DNA from: Sabethes cyaneus
Lineage: Eukaryota; Arthropoda; Insecta; Diptera; Culicidae
Direction: 5' to 3'
DNA length: 64,000 nucleotides
NCBI RefSeq assembly: GCF_943734655.1
Contig: NC_071354.1
Coordinates: forward strand, 14,614,501 to 14,678,500
The notes beneath the pieces were generated by a model. It was not told where the DNA came from and searched no databases. It saw only the letters and a list, made by a program, of their open reading frames with translations. The stretch's first letter is position 1; every line of letters begins with the position of its first letter. Positions 33,510-45,747 of this stretch are shown here, piece by piece. The position numbers and the translations under genes were made by a program.

Positions 33510-34127
33510 AAACGTGCCCTGCACATCACAGACTGTCATATTGTACTTCCCTCACTAAATCAATATATTTGTATGCTTGATATAGCCCGTAGTTCATGCG
33601 TTTGCGTATTGATCGCAGAATTTTACGCTCAAAAACCCAAAGCACTCGCCAGTCAGCTTCCTGTAATGTCCATGATTCATTGCCGTAAATAGCCACCGAG
33701 AGAATTGGGGACTTCAGCTGGTTATATAATCCGCAGAAAACTCGATTCGCGGCTGCAATTCGTCGTTTTACTTTACACCTTATATCTTTCTCACATGTAA
33801 CGAACGTACCGAGGTATATGAATTTCGTCAATATCAACACCGAAACCAATAGCATTTGGACTCTCACGTTCCCTGCCAGCAATCATGCCCTTCGAATTGG
33901 CAGTGTTGATGGTGGGTTCCAATTTCGCTACGTAAGCATTGCTCTGCGGTTGATTCGTATGATGTCATCTGCAAAACCTAGCAGCATATGAGATCTCACG
34001 ATGATAGTCCCGGTCCTTTCCACGTTTGCTCTTTGTGTTGCAACTTTCATGCCAATGTTGAATAGCAGGTTTCACCCACCACTATTCTGACGGGAAATCT
34101 TGCATTATCTGCCACAGCTTATTTCGT
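33510..34127 (-). pseudogene. RTE-type retrotransposon fragment (C-terminal RT region)
   Basis: Minus-strand reading gives LLGFADDIIRINRR (about 33990-33950, intact FADD), then LTKFIYLGTFVTCEKDIRC, then KVKRRIAAANRVFCGLYNQL and ESWTLQEADWRVLWVFERKI. These are the thumb and downstream domain of insect RTE elements. It abuts a plus-strand RTE copy at about 34128 and is a separate fragment, since both contain the C-terminal region. Confidence 0.75.
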
Positions 34128-36108
34128 TTGACGACTCGGCCATCGGAGAGGCTGCTACCGCGGCACTAGGTATTGAACCTCGGAGTACACAACATGATTG
34201 GTTTGATGGGGAATGCCAACAAGCGGTGGAGGGGAAAAACTGCTTGGAAAAATTATCTAAGTATAGCCACTAGAGAGAACCTGGCCAAATACCGACGAAC
34301 TAGGAACCAGTTGACCACGATCCTGAGGAGGAAAAAGCGCCAAAAGGAGGGCAGAGATTGTGAAGAATTAGAACAACTATTCCGAGCTAATGACACGCGC
34401 AAGTTTTATGAGAAGGTGAACCAAACGCAGCAAGGCTACACACCAAAACCTGACATGTGTAGCGACGAAGGGGGGGGGGATCTAATCACAAACGAGCGCG
34501 AGGTGATCGACAGATGAAAGCAGTTCTTCGATGAACACCTCAATGGCGAAGTCGTAGAACGAGGCGGAACGGAAATTAACCTAGGGCGCCCATGGAAGAT
34601 AGTAATGTCCTAGCACCAGATCTCCAAGAAGTCAAACGAGAAATCGGGCTGCTGAAGACCAATAAAGCCGCTGGGAAGGACCGCCTACCGGCATAGCTTT
34701 ATAAACATGGCGGAGAAACGCTTGCAAAAGCTCTACACTGGGTTATTTCGAGGATTTCGGAGGAGGAAAAGCTACCGGAGGAATGAATGGAAGGAGTGGT
34801 TTGTCCCATCTACAAAAAGGGTGATCGGCTAGACTGCTGCAACTATTGCGGTATTATACGCGGGTAAACGCCGCCTACAAGGTACTCACCCAGATCCTGT
34901 TACGCCGGTTGTCACCGATATCACAAGGTTTCGTAGGGAATTATCACGCGGGTTTCATGGGGGCTGGCGCAACTATGGACCAAATTTTTACTATCCCACA
35001 GATCTTGCAGAAATATCCGGAGTACAATGTGCCCAAGCATCACATCTTTATTGATTTCAAAGCAGCATACGATACAGTCGATCGAGACAAGCTATGGCAG
35101 ATAATGCACGAACACGGTTTTCCGGACAAACTGACGCGACTAATCAGAGCTACATTGGATCGAGTGATGTGTTTCGTACGCATCTCTGGGACATTCTCGA
35201 GTCCCTTCGAGACGCGACGAGGGTTGAGACAAGGTGACGGTTTATCCTGCATGCTGTTCAACATCGCTCTTGAGGGGGTGATCCGACGAGCGGGCATCGA
35301 AACGAGAGGCCCGATTTTTACCAACGGTAGCCAACTTCTAGGCTTTGCAGATAACTTCGATATCATAGCCAGGAACTTTGCGACGGCGGAGGCAATCTAC
35401 GCCAGACTGAAAGCGGAGTCTAGGAGAATTGGGCTGAAAATAACTGCGTCGAAGACCAAATACATGAAAGGAAGAGACTCAAAGGAAACAAACGCGCGTC
35501 TCCTACGGATGGTAACCGTTGACGGCGACGAACTAGAAGCGGAAGAGGAGTTCGTGTATTTGGTATCGATGGTGAGTGCGGACAACAACACTAGTAAGGA
35601 GATCCAGTGGCGCATCCAAGCGGGAAATCGGGCCTACTCTGCCCTTCGTAAAACGCTACGATCAGGAAGCATACGCCGCCGCACGAAGCTAACAATGTAC
35701 AAAACCCTTATTAGACCGGTAGTTCTTTATGGACTTGAAGCCGTGACGCTGCTTACGGAGGACATAAGCGCCCTTGCGGAGAGTGGCGGAGGCGTATGAA
35801 TCACGAGCTACAGGCACTGCTGGGGGAGACTCCCATCGTACATCTAGCGAAAGTTAGCAGGCTACGATGGGCCGGACACGTCGTAAGGATGCCGGACGAC
35901 AGTGCGACGAAAAGAGTTCTCTTCAACAACCCCACCGGCAACAGGAACAGGGGGCTCAACGTACACGATGGCTCGACCAGGTTGAAAGCGATTTGCGACT
36001 TCTGAGACGACTAGGAAATTGGCGACGAGTGGTCCAAGACTGAGTTAAATGGAGACGAGTTCTTGAAACAGCACGAGCCCTCCCGGCTCTATGCTGAAGA
36101 AGAAGAAG
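34128..36108 (+). pseudogene. RTE-type retrotransposon, 5'-truncated, near-complete RT
   Basis: It opens within the linker (FDDSAIGEAATAALG), continues KRWRGKTAWKNYLSIATREN and LITNEREVIDR followed by a stop. A long open RT stretch follows (34846-35799): HIFIDFKAAYDTVDRDKLW with the first catalytic Asp, RRGLRQGDGLSCMLFNIALE, then LGFADNFDII where FADD is expected, then TLIRPVVLYGLEAVTLL. The next frame carries VSRLRWAGHVVRMPDD (35850-35900). It ends with a GAA-type tail (36096-36108). Stop codons before the RT and the D-to-N change in the catalytic box mark it as inactive. Confidence 0.85.
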
Positions 36109-37169
36109 TTGACATCGCGTTTTATATGTTCCGGCCTTTCTTGCTACTGTTTTGTGATGCGCTGAACAAGCTTTCTGACGTATCCTGCTGTCTCGCTATT
36201 TGCCGTTCTTTCAGTGCGCGCTTTCGCCACGTTCGACAACCTTGCGTGAATCTTTCACACGATGGGTTAGTGGCCATCCTCCAGATAGGTTCCTGAATAT
36301 TCAGACGTGGAAAAGAGCTAAAAAGCGAACACGATATTGACGGATTTCATGCCAACTCGACCAGAGGTTGGCATGACCCTCTCAGAATTCAATGAAACTT
36401 TGTGTGTGTAAAGAGTTCATGTAAACAAGCAACAACGCATACCTACTTAGTTTTTCCAAAATTTGTCTAGACTTTTAGAAAGGGCTCACTTTTTTTAATA
36501 AAAAATATCATTCGAAAACTATCGGATCTACAAAAAATTAGTGACTTTTAGAATTTTCATAAAAAGATACTGAAAAAATTAAAAATTATTTTTGACACTG
36601 AAGAAAAAGCAATCAATTTCCCTTCACGCCTGGTCTCAATCTGACCTTATCGACTCCTTATTTCATTTATTACTTCTACCGTTCCCTCCGTAAAATTGTA
36701 AAAAAAACTACCGTTATAAAAAATCAGAGGGGTTGTGTACAAGACATGACCGCATATATAGGTGACGCAGGACTATGTATGTCTCTTTGTAGTGATAGTA
36801 GCATGCATGAATACATGCTCATTAGATTGTAATCATTAGATTCTTCATGTATACATGCTATATGCAACATATATACATGCTACATGCGTTGTATGTAACA
36901 TTTATCAAAGTAGTAATATTGCATACGTTCAATTCTCAAAAGATTGTGCATTTGAAAACAATTTAACAAAATCAAGAACACAAACTATTGCTTTCCTGCT
37001 ACCTTACTGAAATTAAAGATTGTTTTTATTACCCATGGTTCCCCACGTTGAAGGGATTTTACCAATTCAATCCTATTTTATCAACAGCACATCTTTTCAC
37101 TACACTTCTAATGAAACGGCATCGGCAAGCATGCGTATTCATATAGAGTCGTATTATAACCGAACACTA
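36109..37169. other. Intergenic spacer
   Basis: AT-rich with a run of ATGCAT/TACATGC words at 36800-36890. A segment at 36640-36740 (CTACCGTTATAAAAAATCAG) recurs near 42140, suggesting an uncharacterised repeat. Confidence 0.4.
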
Positions 37170-37520
37170 CAGCTGTAGCACATTTTTCCAACACAGATAT
37201 CAAATTCGCCTACGTTTAATCGTCTCGCAGTAAAGAATTTGCGATCTGTTGGAACAACAGACTTGTGTCATTTTTTCTGGCACACTTCCCTAACACAGAC
37301 ATCAAATTGGACTAGGTTTAATCGCGTTCGTAAGAAATCTGTTGGCACGAGGGGGCTTTGTCACTCTATCTGGCGTACTTCCCAAGCAAGGACATCAAAA
37401 TGGTCTAGGTTTAACCGCGGTGTTAAGAAATCTTGTTGAAATGAGGAAACTTTGTCACTTGTTTTGGCTTACTTCCCAAGCACAGATATAAAATTGGTAT
37501 AGGTTTAGATCATCGTAAAG
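37170..37520 (+). repeat. ~91-101 bp tandem repeat, about 3.5 units
   Basis: The motif CAGACATCAAATTGG...TAGGTTTAATCG followed by AAGAAATCTGTTGG...CACTTCCC recurs at about 37201, 37302, 37397 and 37488. Units are diverged by point changes and small indels. It is non-coding. Confidence 0.8.
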
Positions 37521-37930
37521 AATCTTCCAACCAATCACGAAGCGAGAATTCTGGTAAAACATAGGTTCATTATTTTCAATTTTTCAATAGTTCAACATCA
37601 AGAATCCATACTTTTCTTCATTTAGGTCAATTCTTAGAAGATTTTCCGATCGATTGGTGTAAGAATATTGAAAATCGATCGGAAAACCGCTGAGCTATTA
37701 GCGCTCAAAACCTTTCATTTTTCGTGACGCTCGCATTTTTCGATTTTTTGGAATGACACCCTGTCTCAAAACTTACCGTAAGACGTGGTCTTACGTCAAA
37801 ACCCGCGGCAAATTTTATAAACTTCAGACCGTTATCATGACTTCTAATGACAGGACGAAAGAATTCTTGCTACCGAAAAAACAGTGCATTTATATCTGGG
37901 TTAACGATTTTCATGTCGTAATTTGGGCAT

Positions 37931-38006
37931 GGGCACTCTCCGTATATCCACTCGTTACTATCATAGAATTATATGATAGTTACGAGTGAACATACCGAGA
38001 GTGCCC
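37931..38006. repeat. Imperfect 34-bp hairpin
   Basis: GGGCACTCTCCGTAT and the following bases to 37964 pair with 37973-38006 (ending CGAGAGTGCCC) with about four mismatches and an 8-nt loop. It could be a small foldback or a hairpin RNA precursor; only the pairing is seen. Confidence 0.5.
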
Positions 38007-38699
38007 ATCACCTAAACATCACCGGATTTGTCGTTTGTCGATGCTTAAATGTAGTTGAAGAACTTGCCCTTAATTCTCAATACGCTTATACAGTCATCTA
38101 TAGGCTTCCATCGGATAACTCATTGCTTTTGGTTTCTCAATACTACGAAACCTATTGCACATGAGCCTGCAATAAAGTATATTAAAAAGAACTCTTTTTT
38201 TTTGAAATTTGGCCACCGAATTTGCAGTGATCTCCAGCTCCACGCCTAATCGATGTAGCTCTCGAGCAAGCATGCTAGCTCGTGCGGTTAATGAAGAGAT
38301 CGGACATTCCCGGGAGTTTCCAATCATTATCCGGTAACCGTTTCCGTGTTCCTTGCTTGGTGAATTGATTCGTTCTGCATTTCCATTTTTGTTTTTCGTG
38401 GTATGTAATGTTTGGCATGAAAACTTTTCACTGTGAACACCGAAGGTAGAGCCATTCTTCATTCAGCAATAAGAAGGCACAGGCTTGGTGCTGCATTTCG
38501 CTTTCGGAACTTAATGTTCTGTTTTTATTCGACAGACTTCTCTGCCCTGTTGAGTACAGCCTACAGGGTGCGTGACGAATTTTTGCAGTGAATGACATGC
38601 ATTAGAAAATTAACCCCAGTTAGTTATTCTGGGGTATCATTTACAACACTGATTCGCATTCTTCAATTTCCACGAAATTGTTGATGGCATCATTCATTG

Positions 38700-39244
38700 T
38701 AATATTTTTTGAAACGATGGTTCTACAATTGATGAAGGGACGGTAGGGGAAAGAAATGAATTTTTTTTTGGCGAAGGAGGGGAAGAGCGGAAAGGAAGGG
38801 GGGGGGGGGTATTGGTAGCTATGCTTGATAAGTAGTCATTTTGACTCCTACCTTTTGTCCAATGCTGGAAGGTGCATGAGTCGAACCAAGTTGTAATCTG
38901 AGATTATAACCGTATTCGAACCCACAACACCCGCCAGGGCATGTGGTTCGCTGGTACTTGTACCTTTGAACCATAGAGGCGCTGGACAAGTACCAGCGAA
39001 CCACATGCCCTGGCGGGTGTTGTGGGTTCGAATCCGGTTATAATCTCAGATTACAACTTGGTTCGACTCATGCACCTTCCAGCATTGGACAAAAGGTAGG
39101 AGTCAAAATGACTACTTATCAAGCATAGCTACCAATACCCCCCCTTCCTTTCCGCTCTTCCCCTCCTTCGCCAAAAAAAAAATTTCATTTCTTTCCCCTA
39201 CCGTCCCTTCATCAATTGTAGAACCATCGTTTCAAAAAATATTA
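38700..39244. repeat. Near-perfect 260-bp foldback containing two head-to-head SINE-like units
   Basis: Arms 38700-38961 and 38986-39244 are inverse complements, differing mainly in A and G homopolymer lengths, around a 24-nt loop. Each arm contains a B-box-like GGTTCGAATCCGG or its complement and a shared body (ACTTGGTTCGACTCATGCAC). The near-identity implies a recent event or ongoing conversion. Confidence 0.9.
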
Positions 39245-41640
39245 ATATATATGTATGACCTCATTTCAAGGTCAAGACTAAAAACTTGAGATAAGTCTAT
39301 CATTCATTGTGATAGATTGATTTGAAGTATAATTGTGCTTCAACTAACATGTGGACAGCCAGTTAAAATATCAATTAGCTAACGTCCTCTATTTCTTACC
39401 AGTTCCTTTCGACCCTCTACTTGCAGCTATTCGCATACTTGACAGAAATACTATTGAAACTATGTTGATATTTACAAGCAACTATCTGACGCAAAGCAGC
39501 AAATGAAACGCTCACAAACTATTCTCCTTTGGCTGCCCTGTTCTCATGCAAAGCTTATTATTTTTATATTGGGAAACCCAGTTATAGGCGTATATCTCAA
39601 CAGCAAGATTGGTAATGCAAATAATTACAATAGTCCACAGTCTTTAGATTTACGGTGGAGGCATACAGGCAAATCACCATGCAGGTTTATTTTATAGAAT
39701 GGTAACATCTATTTATTATACAAATATATTAATAGCGCAGTACTGTATCACTAATGTTGTTTTTAGGTCACTCAATTCAAGCAGCTTCATACCTCCGTCC
39801 GGAGAATGTTTCGCAGACCGGTGTACCATCAACCGCACGAATGTGCATCATCGTTTTCACGATTCATTGCGCGCTCCGAACGAGTATCCTTCAATTGGTT
39901 TGAGTATTTTGAATCATTAATTCCCCCGTATACTTCCGGGGAAGTTTTCATGTACATGTGTTTCTGGCTGATTCCGACCGTTATAATTTTTATTGCCTTC
40001 TGCTGCTCAGGTGTGGTGGCTGGTGAGTCCGTCCGTCCGTACCAACCGACCGAACCATGCCCACCGTGCTGTACCCCCGAGCGATGTTCTGAAGAGTTAT
40101 GTCGCCTATTCACTACCCTTAGTATAAGATTAACTCGAGAAAACCTTTCACTAAACTGTACCTTGATAGCAAAAGTCGTTCCCATCGCCCCGGCAGCTCC
40201 AGGTTCGAACGTATAATGCAGTGAGCGGCAGATCCTATAGTAGTTTAATCCCGACCTTCTGAGCAATTTGAAACACTTTGCTGTGCAAAGAGCTCAACAA
40301 CATGATGGAGCTTATTCCGGCGAGGGTTTCTGGCTGGTTTCCGGCTACAGAGGCGCCGTCATATATTGTTGAAAAGGGATGAAGAAATATGAAGTAAATG
40401 TATGTGTGGTCTCCCTGAGGCGGTTGGTCGCTTTAGAAATGGTTTGTTGATAACGTCAACACTTGAAATTCCTCTCTCCAAACTTTTGATTTAGTCACTT
40501 GAAGGATCAAGTGCGAAAGAGGAGGGGGCTCCTTCACTGTGTTCTTGTAGCTTTTCGATTTAAGCTTCTTTTAAGCATTTCGATAAAACCGTTTTCGAAA
40601 AATGAGCCCGCTGCGAGAAATGATGGCGAAATTTACAACATTGTGTGATAAATATTTTCGTGGTTACCCAACGCGCGGCAATATTTTATGAAATATGCGC
40701 CAATTTTCCAACAGAAGCATGAATTTCGAATGAAGCTACTACCGTTCTTCTTCCGCTGCATCGTGCAGTGCACTGGCACAGTAAGCGCATCGGTCATCCA
40801 TCCCATCCGTCGTTCGGCCAAGAAGAATGGAGCTTGATAATAAAGTGAGAATGTGCCCCGAGGGAGAATAGAAGAAGAGGACGCGTTTCATCGCCTTTCC
40901 ATCGTGAACAAACAGAATCCTTGGGGCTTTGCCGTTTACCGTTCGGTTCGGTTGCTGCTTGTTGCTGACGCGCTGGCTGCAGTGCATCCCCCTGCCCCTG
41001 CCGACACTGCCCGGTTCGTATGACGCGCTTCAAACGAAGATACTGTTCTGTTCTGCTGTTAGTTCGGCTTCCGGCAGGGTATTATGAGTAATCGTTTTAA
41101 TTTTTTTATAACAGAAGAAATATTGTTAAATCGCTTCAAAAGCATAAAATTAGAAATTTGCTTTCTGACTTGCTTCTATGCTGCTTGTTGGTTATTGTTA
41201 TATCATTGTTGCATAGAATAAGCTTACTATGGGATTGAAATAAAAGGAAGAAAAAAGAATATTCAAATTCAATTTTGTCATGTTTTATATTAGGAACAGC
41301 GATGACATACAATATTTATCTAGAACATCAATTTTTTAGCTGCTTTTTTTCACCGTATAAAAATACATGTAAATTTTCTCAGATGACTCCAATGACTCTT
41401 TTCCGTTCTTTCTCCTTCACGCCTTGTCCCATTCTGTTTGGATACGATACCTTTACTGGGATAACGACACCAGAAATCGCCACTTTTTCAGACAGCAAAC
41501 AAAAAAACCGAGATTCATTGCCATATCGATGAGAATTGTTTAGCCTACATTAAACAGAAACATTTTTGCTACGTTTTCAGCGTAAGACTTAAGCCGAAAT
41601 ATTTGAAAAAGTCGTTGTAAATGTAAAATTGGTGATGCAT
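39245..41640. other. Mostly unique region, no gene assigned
   Basis: The part at 39780-41060 is relatively GC-rich and repeat-free. ORFs on both strands (for example 39806-40216) overlap each other and show no domain, so I do not call them. It could hold regulatory or untranslated sequence. Confidence 0.4.
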
Positions 41641-41648
41641 GTTAACGC

Positions 41649-42073
41649 ACCAGTTTTCGACCCCTAAGACCCAGTTTTCGCCACCCCCATAAGCATCATT
41701 TGTATCTTGTTCTAGTCTAAAAATTCATTTATATTTATATTTTGTCGGAAAAATTTAATTAATTTTCAGTTGAACAGTGAAGACAAAATGGATATCCGTT
41801 GAGAAATAACCGCATTATGGGTGCGCGTTGTGCTTAGGAACGGTCCATTGAAATTCGCCTATGGTGAAAAGTAGATCACGGTTAAAACATTTCAATATGA
41901 CGACACCAACTAAAAATAATGCCAATTTGAGTTATATAACCATTAAGGGTTTGGAGTCATATTCTATTGGTTCAGTACATAATTATGTTTAAATTATTGA
42001 ATATGTTATGCAAATTATGGTATTCCAGATATCAATAAAACACTTGTGAACCCCTAGGGCAGCGAAAACTGGT
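41649..42073. mobile_element. Possible small TIR element
   Basis: ACCAGTTTTCGACCCCTA at the left is inversely matched by CGAAAACTGGT at the right, with a second CCCAGTTTTCGCC just inside the left end. Target duplication is unclear and there is no coding content. Confidence 0.35.
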
Positions 42074-42169
42074 TCCGTTAGCCTATACTACACCTTTGTT
42101 TTATTACTTTCTTCTAGCGTCGCCTCCGTCGATTGTAAAACTACCGTTATAAGAAATCAAATTGAGAAC

Positions 42170-42333
42170 TGTCAAAGCTTTAAACCAAAGAGAATGGATA
42201 AAATTTTACGAAAGTGCAGATGCAAATGTTTTACCTTTGTTATAGTATATAACAAAGGTTTAGAAATTGGTCGAAAAACTTGTTGATCCGAGGCCAGAGG
42301 GCCTCGACGAACTAAGCAATGTCTTGCGCGCGC

Positions 42334-42366
<33 letters not shown>

Positions 42367-42700
42367 TGTACGTGTGTGTGTGTGTGTGCAGTTCACTTCT
42401 ATAGCCTGTTTCTCGGATATGGCTGAACCGATTTATGCGCTATTAGTCTCATTTGAAAGGTTATATAGCCGGATAGATCACTATTGAATTGTTTTTTGAT
42501 TGGACCTATAGTTTGAAAGTTATGAGCAGTTGAAATTACTATAAGTTAAAATTTACAATACTTTATAGCAATTTCAATGAAGATAATTTATCTAGTTTCA
42601 ATTAGGCTTATACAAATTTGGAAAAAAGTTTATGTCCTGGTCTCGAAATATTGTTCAAGGGGGGGGGGCAAGAAAAAAATAATAACATCAAACCTTCAAT
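42170..42700 (+). repeat. Interspersed repeat with perfect hairpin and (TG)n
   Basis: ACCTTTGTTATA (42233-42244) and TATAACAAAGGT (42248-42259) form a perfect 12-bp hairpin. A (TG)n run with two interruptions lies at 42333-42389. The 3' segment (GGCTTATACAAATTTGG, then AAAAAAGTTTATGTC) recurs in reverse at about 44575-44605, so this is a repeat family. A G9 run follows near 42660. Confidence 0.6.
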
Positions 42701-43105
42701 AACTAAACAAAGGAGAAGAAACCAGTGTACATTTTTTCAGATTAATGAAAGTTCTTTACAAAAAAGTTGTACAGTACTTAAATTTTAGTTCAAACCAAAA
42801 CAACTTTCAAAATTTTTTATCCAAGCACATAAAGTAAGTATTCTGGCAGAGATGAATCAACTTGAAAATAGTGGAGTGCTACAGGATCACTTTAGAGAAC
42901 CATAAACGTGTAACTTGACCTTCATTTGAATTTTGTTTTTTACTTGCATGTCACTCGTTGGTTAGTTACCTTGTATTTTAGAATAATCCGAAAATCTGTG
43001 TCGCTTACTAGTTCAGAGCTCGGTAACCACGAAATAGTATCGGAATGTAATCTTCTCGTAAAAATGGCAATTTAGGCCCCTAAAACTTTTTTACGTGGAA
43101 CGCAT
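42701..43105. other. Spacer, nothing recognised
   Basis: AT-rich; no supported feature. Confidence 0.45.
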
Positions 43106-43213
43106 CTCAAGCAACAATGTGAGTTTTATTGTACTCTTATGACGGTATTCAAGGCCAATTTTGGTCTTAAATGCCATCATAAGAGTGTAATAAAACCCAA
43201 ATTGTTATCTGGG
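43106..43213. mobile_element. Hairpin MITE-H (copy 3)
   Basis: 108 bp; CTCAAGCAACAATGTGAG at left and AATTGTTATCTGGG at right, with the same interior as copy 1. Flanked by AT on both sides, a 2-bp duplication. Confidence 0.8.
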
Positions 43214-43489
43214 ATGTGCTATGCTACTGACATTTTTTAAGAAAAAAAATCTGACACCATTCACGTTTGAAACCGCTTGTTTCTTGGTCAACCTTTTAGT
43301 CATATGAATATCAGCCCATTCCTCGGCTGATGCTGGTTCTTAACAATGTGTTTATCTTTGATATATTAAGGATGCAAACGCATCACTATCAGAAGCGATT
43401 GTCATTGTTTGACTAATAGCATTTATCCAGTCCGGTGCACTTCGGATGAAGTGCAGTACTGCGCTGGGAGTTGTTTTTCAAATATCAGG

Positions 43490-43800
43490 GCTTCTAACAG
43501 CCCTCTGTCGAAGAACCTTGATCTTTAATTGAAAAATGCCGAACATCGGCATAACAGGTGTTCCGAGTCTTTTTTTCTGTGCCACAGAATCGACATATAT
43601 CACCTTGCAGTTTCCCCATAAGCTTTAGTTGATAGCGGTTTGGACAATGTCCTGTTATAAGATCAGTATAAATGTTTAGATCTTTCTTCGAAAGCTCTAG
43701 AATTTTGCGAACTATTGAAATGTTTGGAGAGATAAACTGTTTCGAATGCCTAGCAATGAAAATGTTATTCCAATTTAATTCCACTTTCGTACATAACCAT
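43490..43800 (-). pseudogene. Non-LTR retrotransposon C-terminal fragment
   Basis: The minus-strand frame reads LIITGHC-like DLITGHCPNRYQLKLMGK followed by GDICRFCGTEKKTRNTC. The TGHC...CRFCG arrangement is the zinc-binding tail found after the RNase H domain of I/LOA-type elements. The rest of the element is not seen. Confidence 0.6.
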
Positions 43801-44470
43801 ACTAAAGCTCAGTAAAAGAGCAATATAACTTAACATGACTTGATTTGATTTAATGATCGGGGCCACCGTTGATCCCAATGATAATCACAACATGACAATA
43901 GGCAGAAAAGTTTCGAACAGTTCAGTGACATCCTTTCTGCATGCGTCCAATGCATGGTAAAAAATTGTATTTTTAAGTTTTTCGTCCCTTTATCCAAAAT
44001 TAGGGTGGGTACAAGGACACTACGGAATAAAACGATCAATTTGGAGCCCCGAAAGCACCGAAAGCAGATGTTCCGGAGTGTGTAATTTGTTGTATTTCTA
44101 TTTTAATCTTATCTACTACATATGACAGCAAAATATAATTCCACAGCAATTCGGAATATCTCTGTCAAAAGTGGTAGCAAATTTCACTAATACATTGTTT
44201 AGTTGATTGATGCCTCAATCTAATTCGATTCTTTTGAAGCAAGTGGAATTAAAATGGAACCAAATTTAAAGTAAATGCAGAAATCTTATTCCAAGCATCC
44301 CAATTTTCGGCGTTGGAACTTAAAGGTTAAGCACAATACTCGCCTGTGACCTGTAGCAGGAATCAGAAAGCATAGAGGGTGTAGGAAAGTTGATCGAGAC
44401 TAATGGGATAATTACTTCAACTTTGCACGAATTGGGTAATTTAGAGATGTAAACTGGTTGAATTGTAAAA
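43801..44470. other. Spacer, nothing recognised
   Basis: No supported feature. Confidence 0.45.
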
Positions 44471-44800
44471 ATCTGCTTACCATTAAAGAATGCAACATAA
44501 TTGCAATTTATTGTTTTGCCCCTTCAAATTTCGAAAATTTTTGAAGGGGGGGGGGGGGGGGGGGGGGGTGACATAAACTTTTTTTCAAATTTGTATAAGC
44601 CTTATTTTAGTATTAAACGAGAGGTCTTAACACTGAAAATGTATCTGCCAAAACTCATAGGGATTGGTTCTACTGGTCAAAAGATATTTAAAAATGATTG
44701 ATGAAATTTATTTAAGAAAACTTTAATGGGACCAAACCTCAAAAACAGAATAATGTAGTAAAAATGTGTAATTTTTCAACGGGTGTTTCTTTGAAGCAGT
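44471..44800 (-). repeat. Reverse copy of the 42.2-42.7 kb repeat with a G23 run
   Basis: CTTATACAAATTTGAAAAAAAG and GTTTATGTC on the minus strand match the 42.6-kb copy. Where that copy has G9, this one has 23 consecutive G on the + strand (44546-44568). Confidence 0.55.
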
Positions 44801-45024
44801 TAATTAATAAAATATAGCACATTTTCTTACACTTTTAGGGTGACCGTGAATCCGCCTAATAGGGTGAGACAAATTTTTGTTTTTTTAAACCGTCCAAAAA
44901 AGAGCGTCTTCACAAAAATTGTAGAACACACTAAAATAAGCAACTTTGCTGCATATAGTAACTAGCTATCTCTTACTGGTTGCGAAATTTAATGATTTGT
45001 TTGAAGAAACCGCTTTGAAATCAT
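44801..45024. other. Spacer
   Basis: No supported feature. Confidence 0.4.
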
Positions 45025-45240
45025 GCAAAGCAAAGCCATGGGAGTAAACGTCCTTCAGAACTTGACCCTTCTCTATCGACAGACTTCACAGCCGATTATT
45101 AGAGTACAGAAAAATTACGGGGCTACGGCAAAGATCCTATTAACTCTGTAGCGGAACCGATCAGTCGAGATTCCAAAATACGATGACTGGTTTGTTAGGT
45201 GAGCATTGTTCCCTGAAGCTAACTGCGCGGGCCACTTTAA
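45025..45240 (-). mobile_element. SINE-V (copy 7)
   Basis: Near full length on the minus strand: tail GCAAAGCAAAGCCATGGG, body TATCGACAGACTTCACAGCC, arm TACGATGACTGGTTTGTTAGG and head GAAGCTAACTGCGCGGGC. Confidence 0.8.
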
Positions 45241-45520
45241 AATCAGTTCTGCTCAAAAATTTTTGTACACGATGTTTTCATTGCTTTCATATGCTCTATA
45301 AAATACACGCTGACGATTGTTTATCGCTAGGATGCATATGAATGACAACTAGCACGGCGTTAACAAACAGTTGAATTAAGTTCCGAAGACGTGTCGATTT
45401 CTATATGATCATTTCCAGCTTAAAACGCTAAAAAAACCATTTTGTCTATCGACTATTTCCGATTGAAATTTGAATGTGAAAATAGTTTCTTTCTAAACCT
45501 AATATTTGACGAGAAACATT

Positions 45521-45747
45521 TCAAAAGGTCCAATGTGAAAATGAGAGATTCTCTTTGCGTCTCCTCTCTTACGCTTATTACGGCGCCATAAATGCGCTTG
45601 AATGCGTCTATTTTGGATGAAACGGTTGCTGGTGTTATTGGAAAGCTAATCCTTTACAAAAAGTGAGTTGAAATGCATTTATGCCACCGTAATAAGCATA
45701 AGAGAGGAAACGCACAGAGAATCTCATTTGCACATTGGACCTTTTGA
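45521..45747. repeat. Inverted repeat, ~75-bp arms, ~79-bp spacer
   Basis: 45521-45595 (TCAAAAGGTCCAATGTGAAA onward) is inversely repeated at 45675-45747 with few mismatches. No flanking duplication was resolved. Likely a foldback-type MITE. Confidence 0.8.

Noticed and set aside
33510..36108. Head-to-head RTE segments as a single twin-primed insertion
   Set aside because: Both segments contain the C-terminal RT/thumb region, so they cannot be the two halves of one inverted copy; two insertions or a rearrangement fit better.
39806..40216. 136-codon ORF as a gene
   Set aside because: No domain and no conserved splice context, and it overlaps a 145-codon ORF on the other strand; it fits chance in GC-richer DNA.
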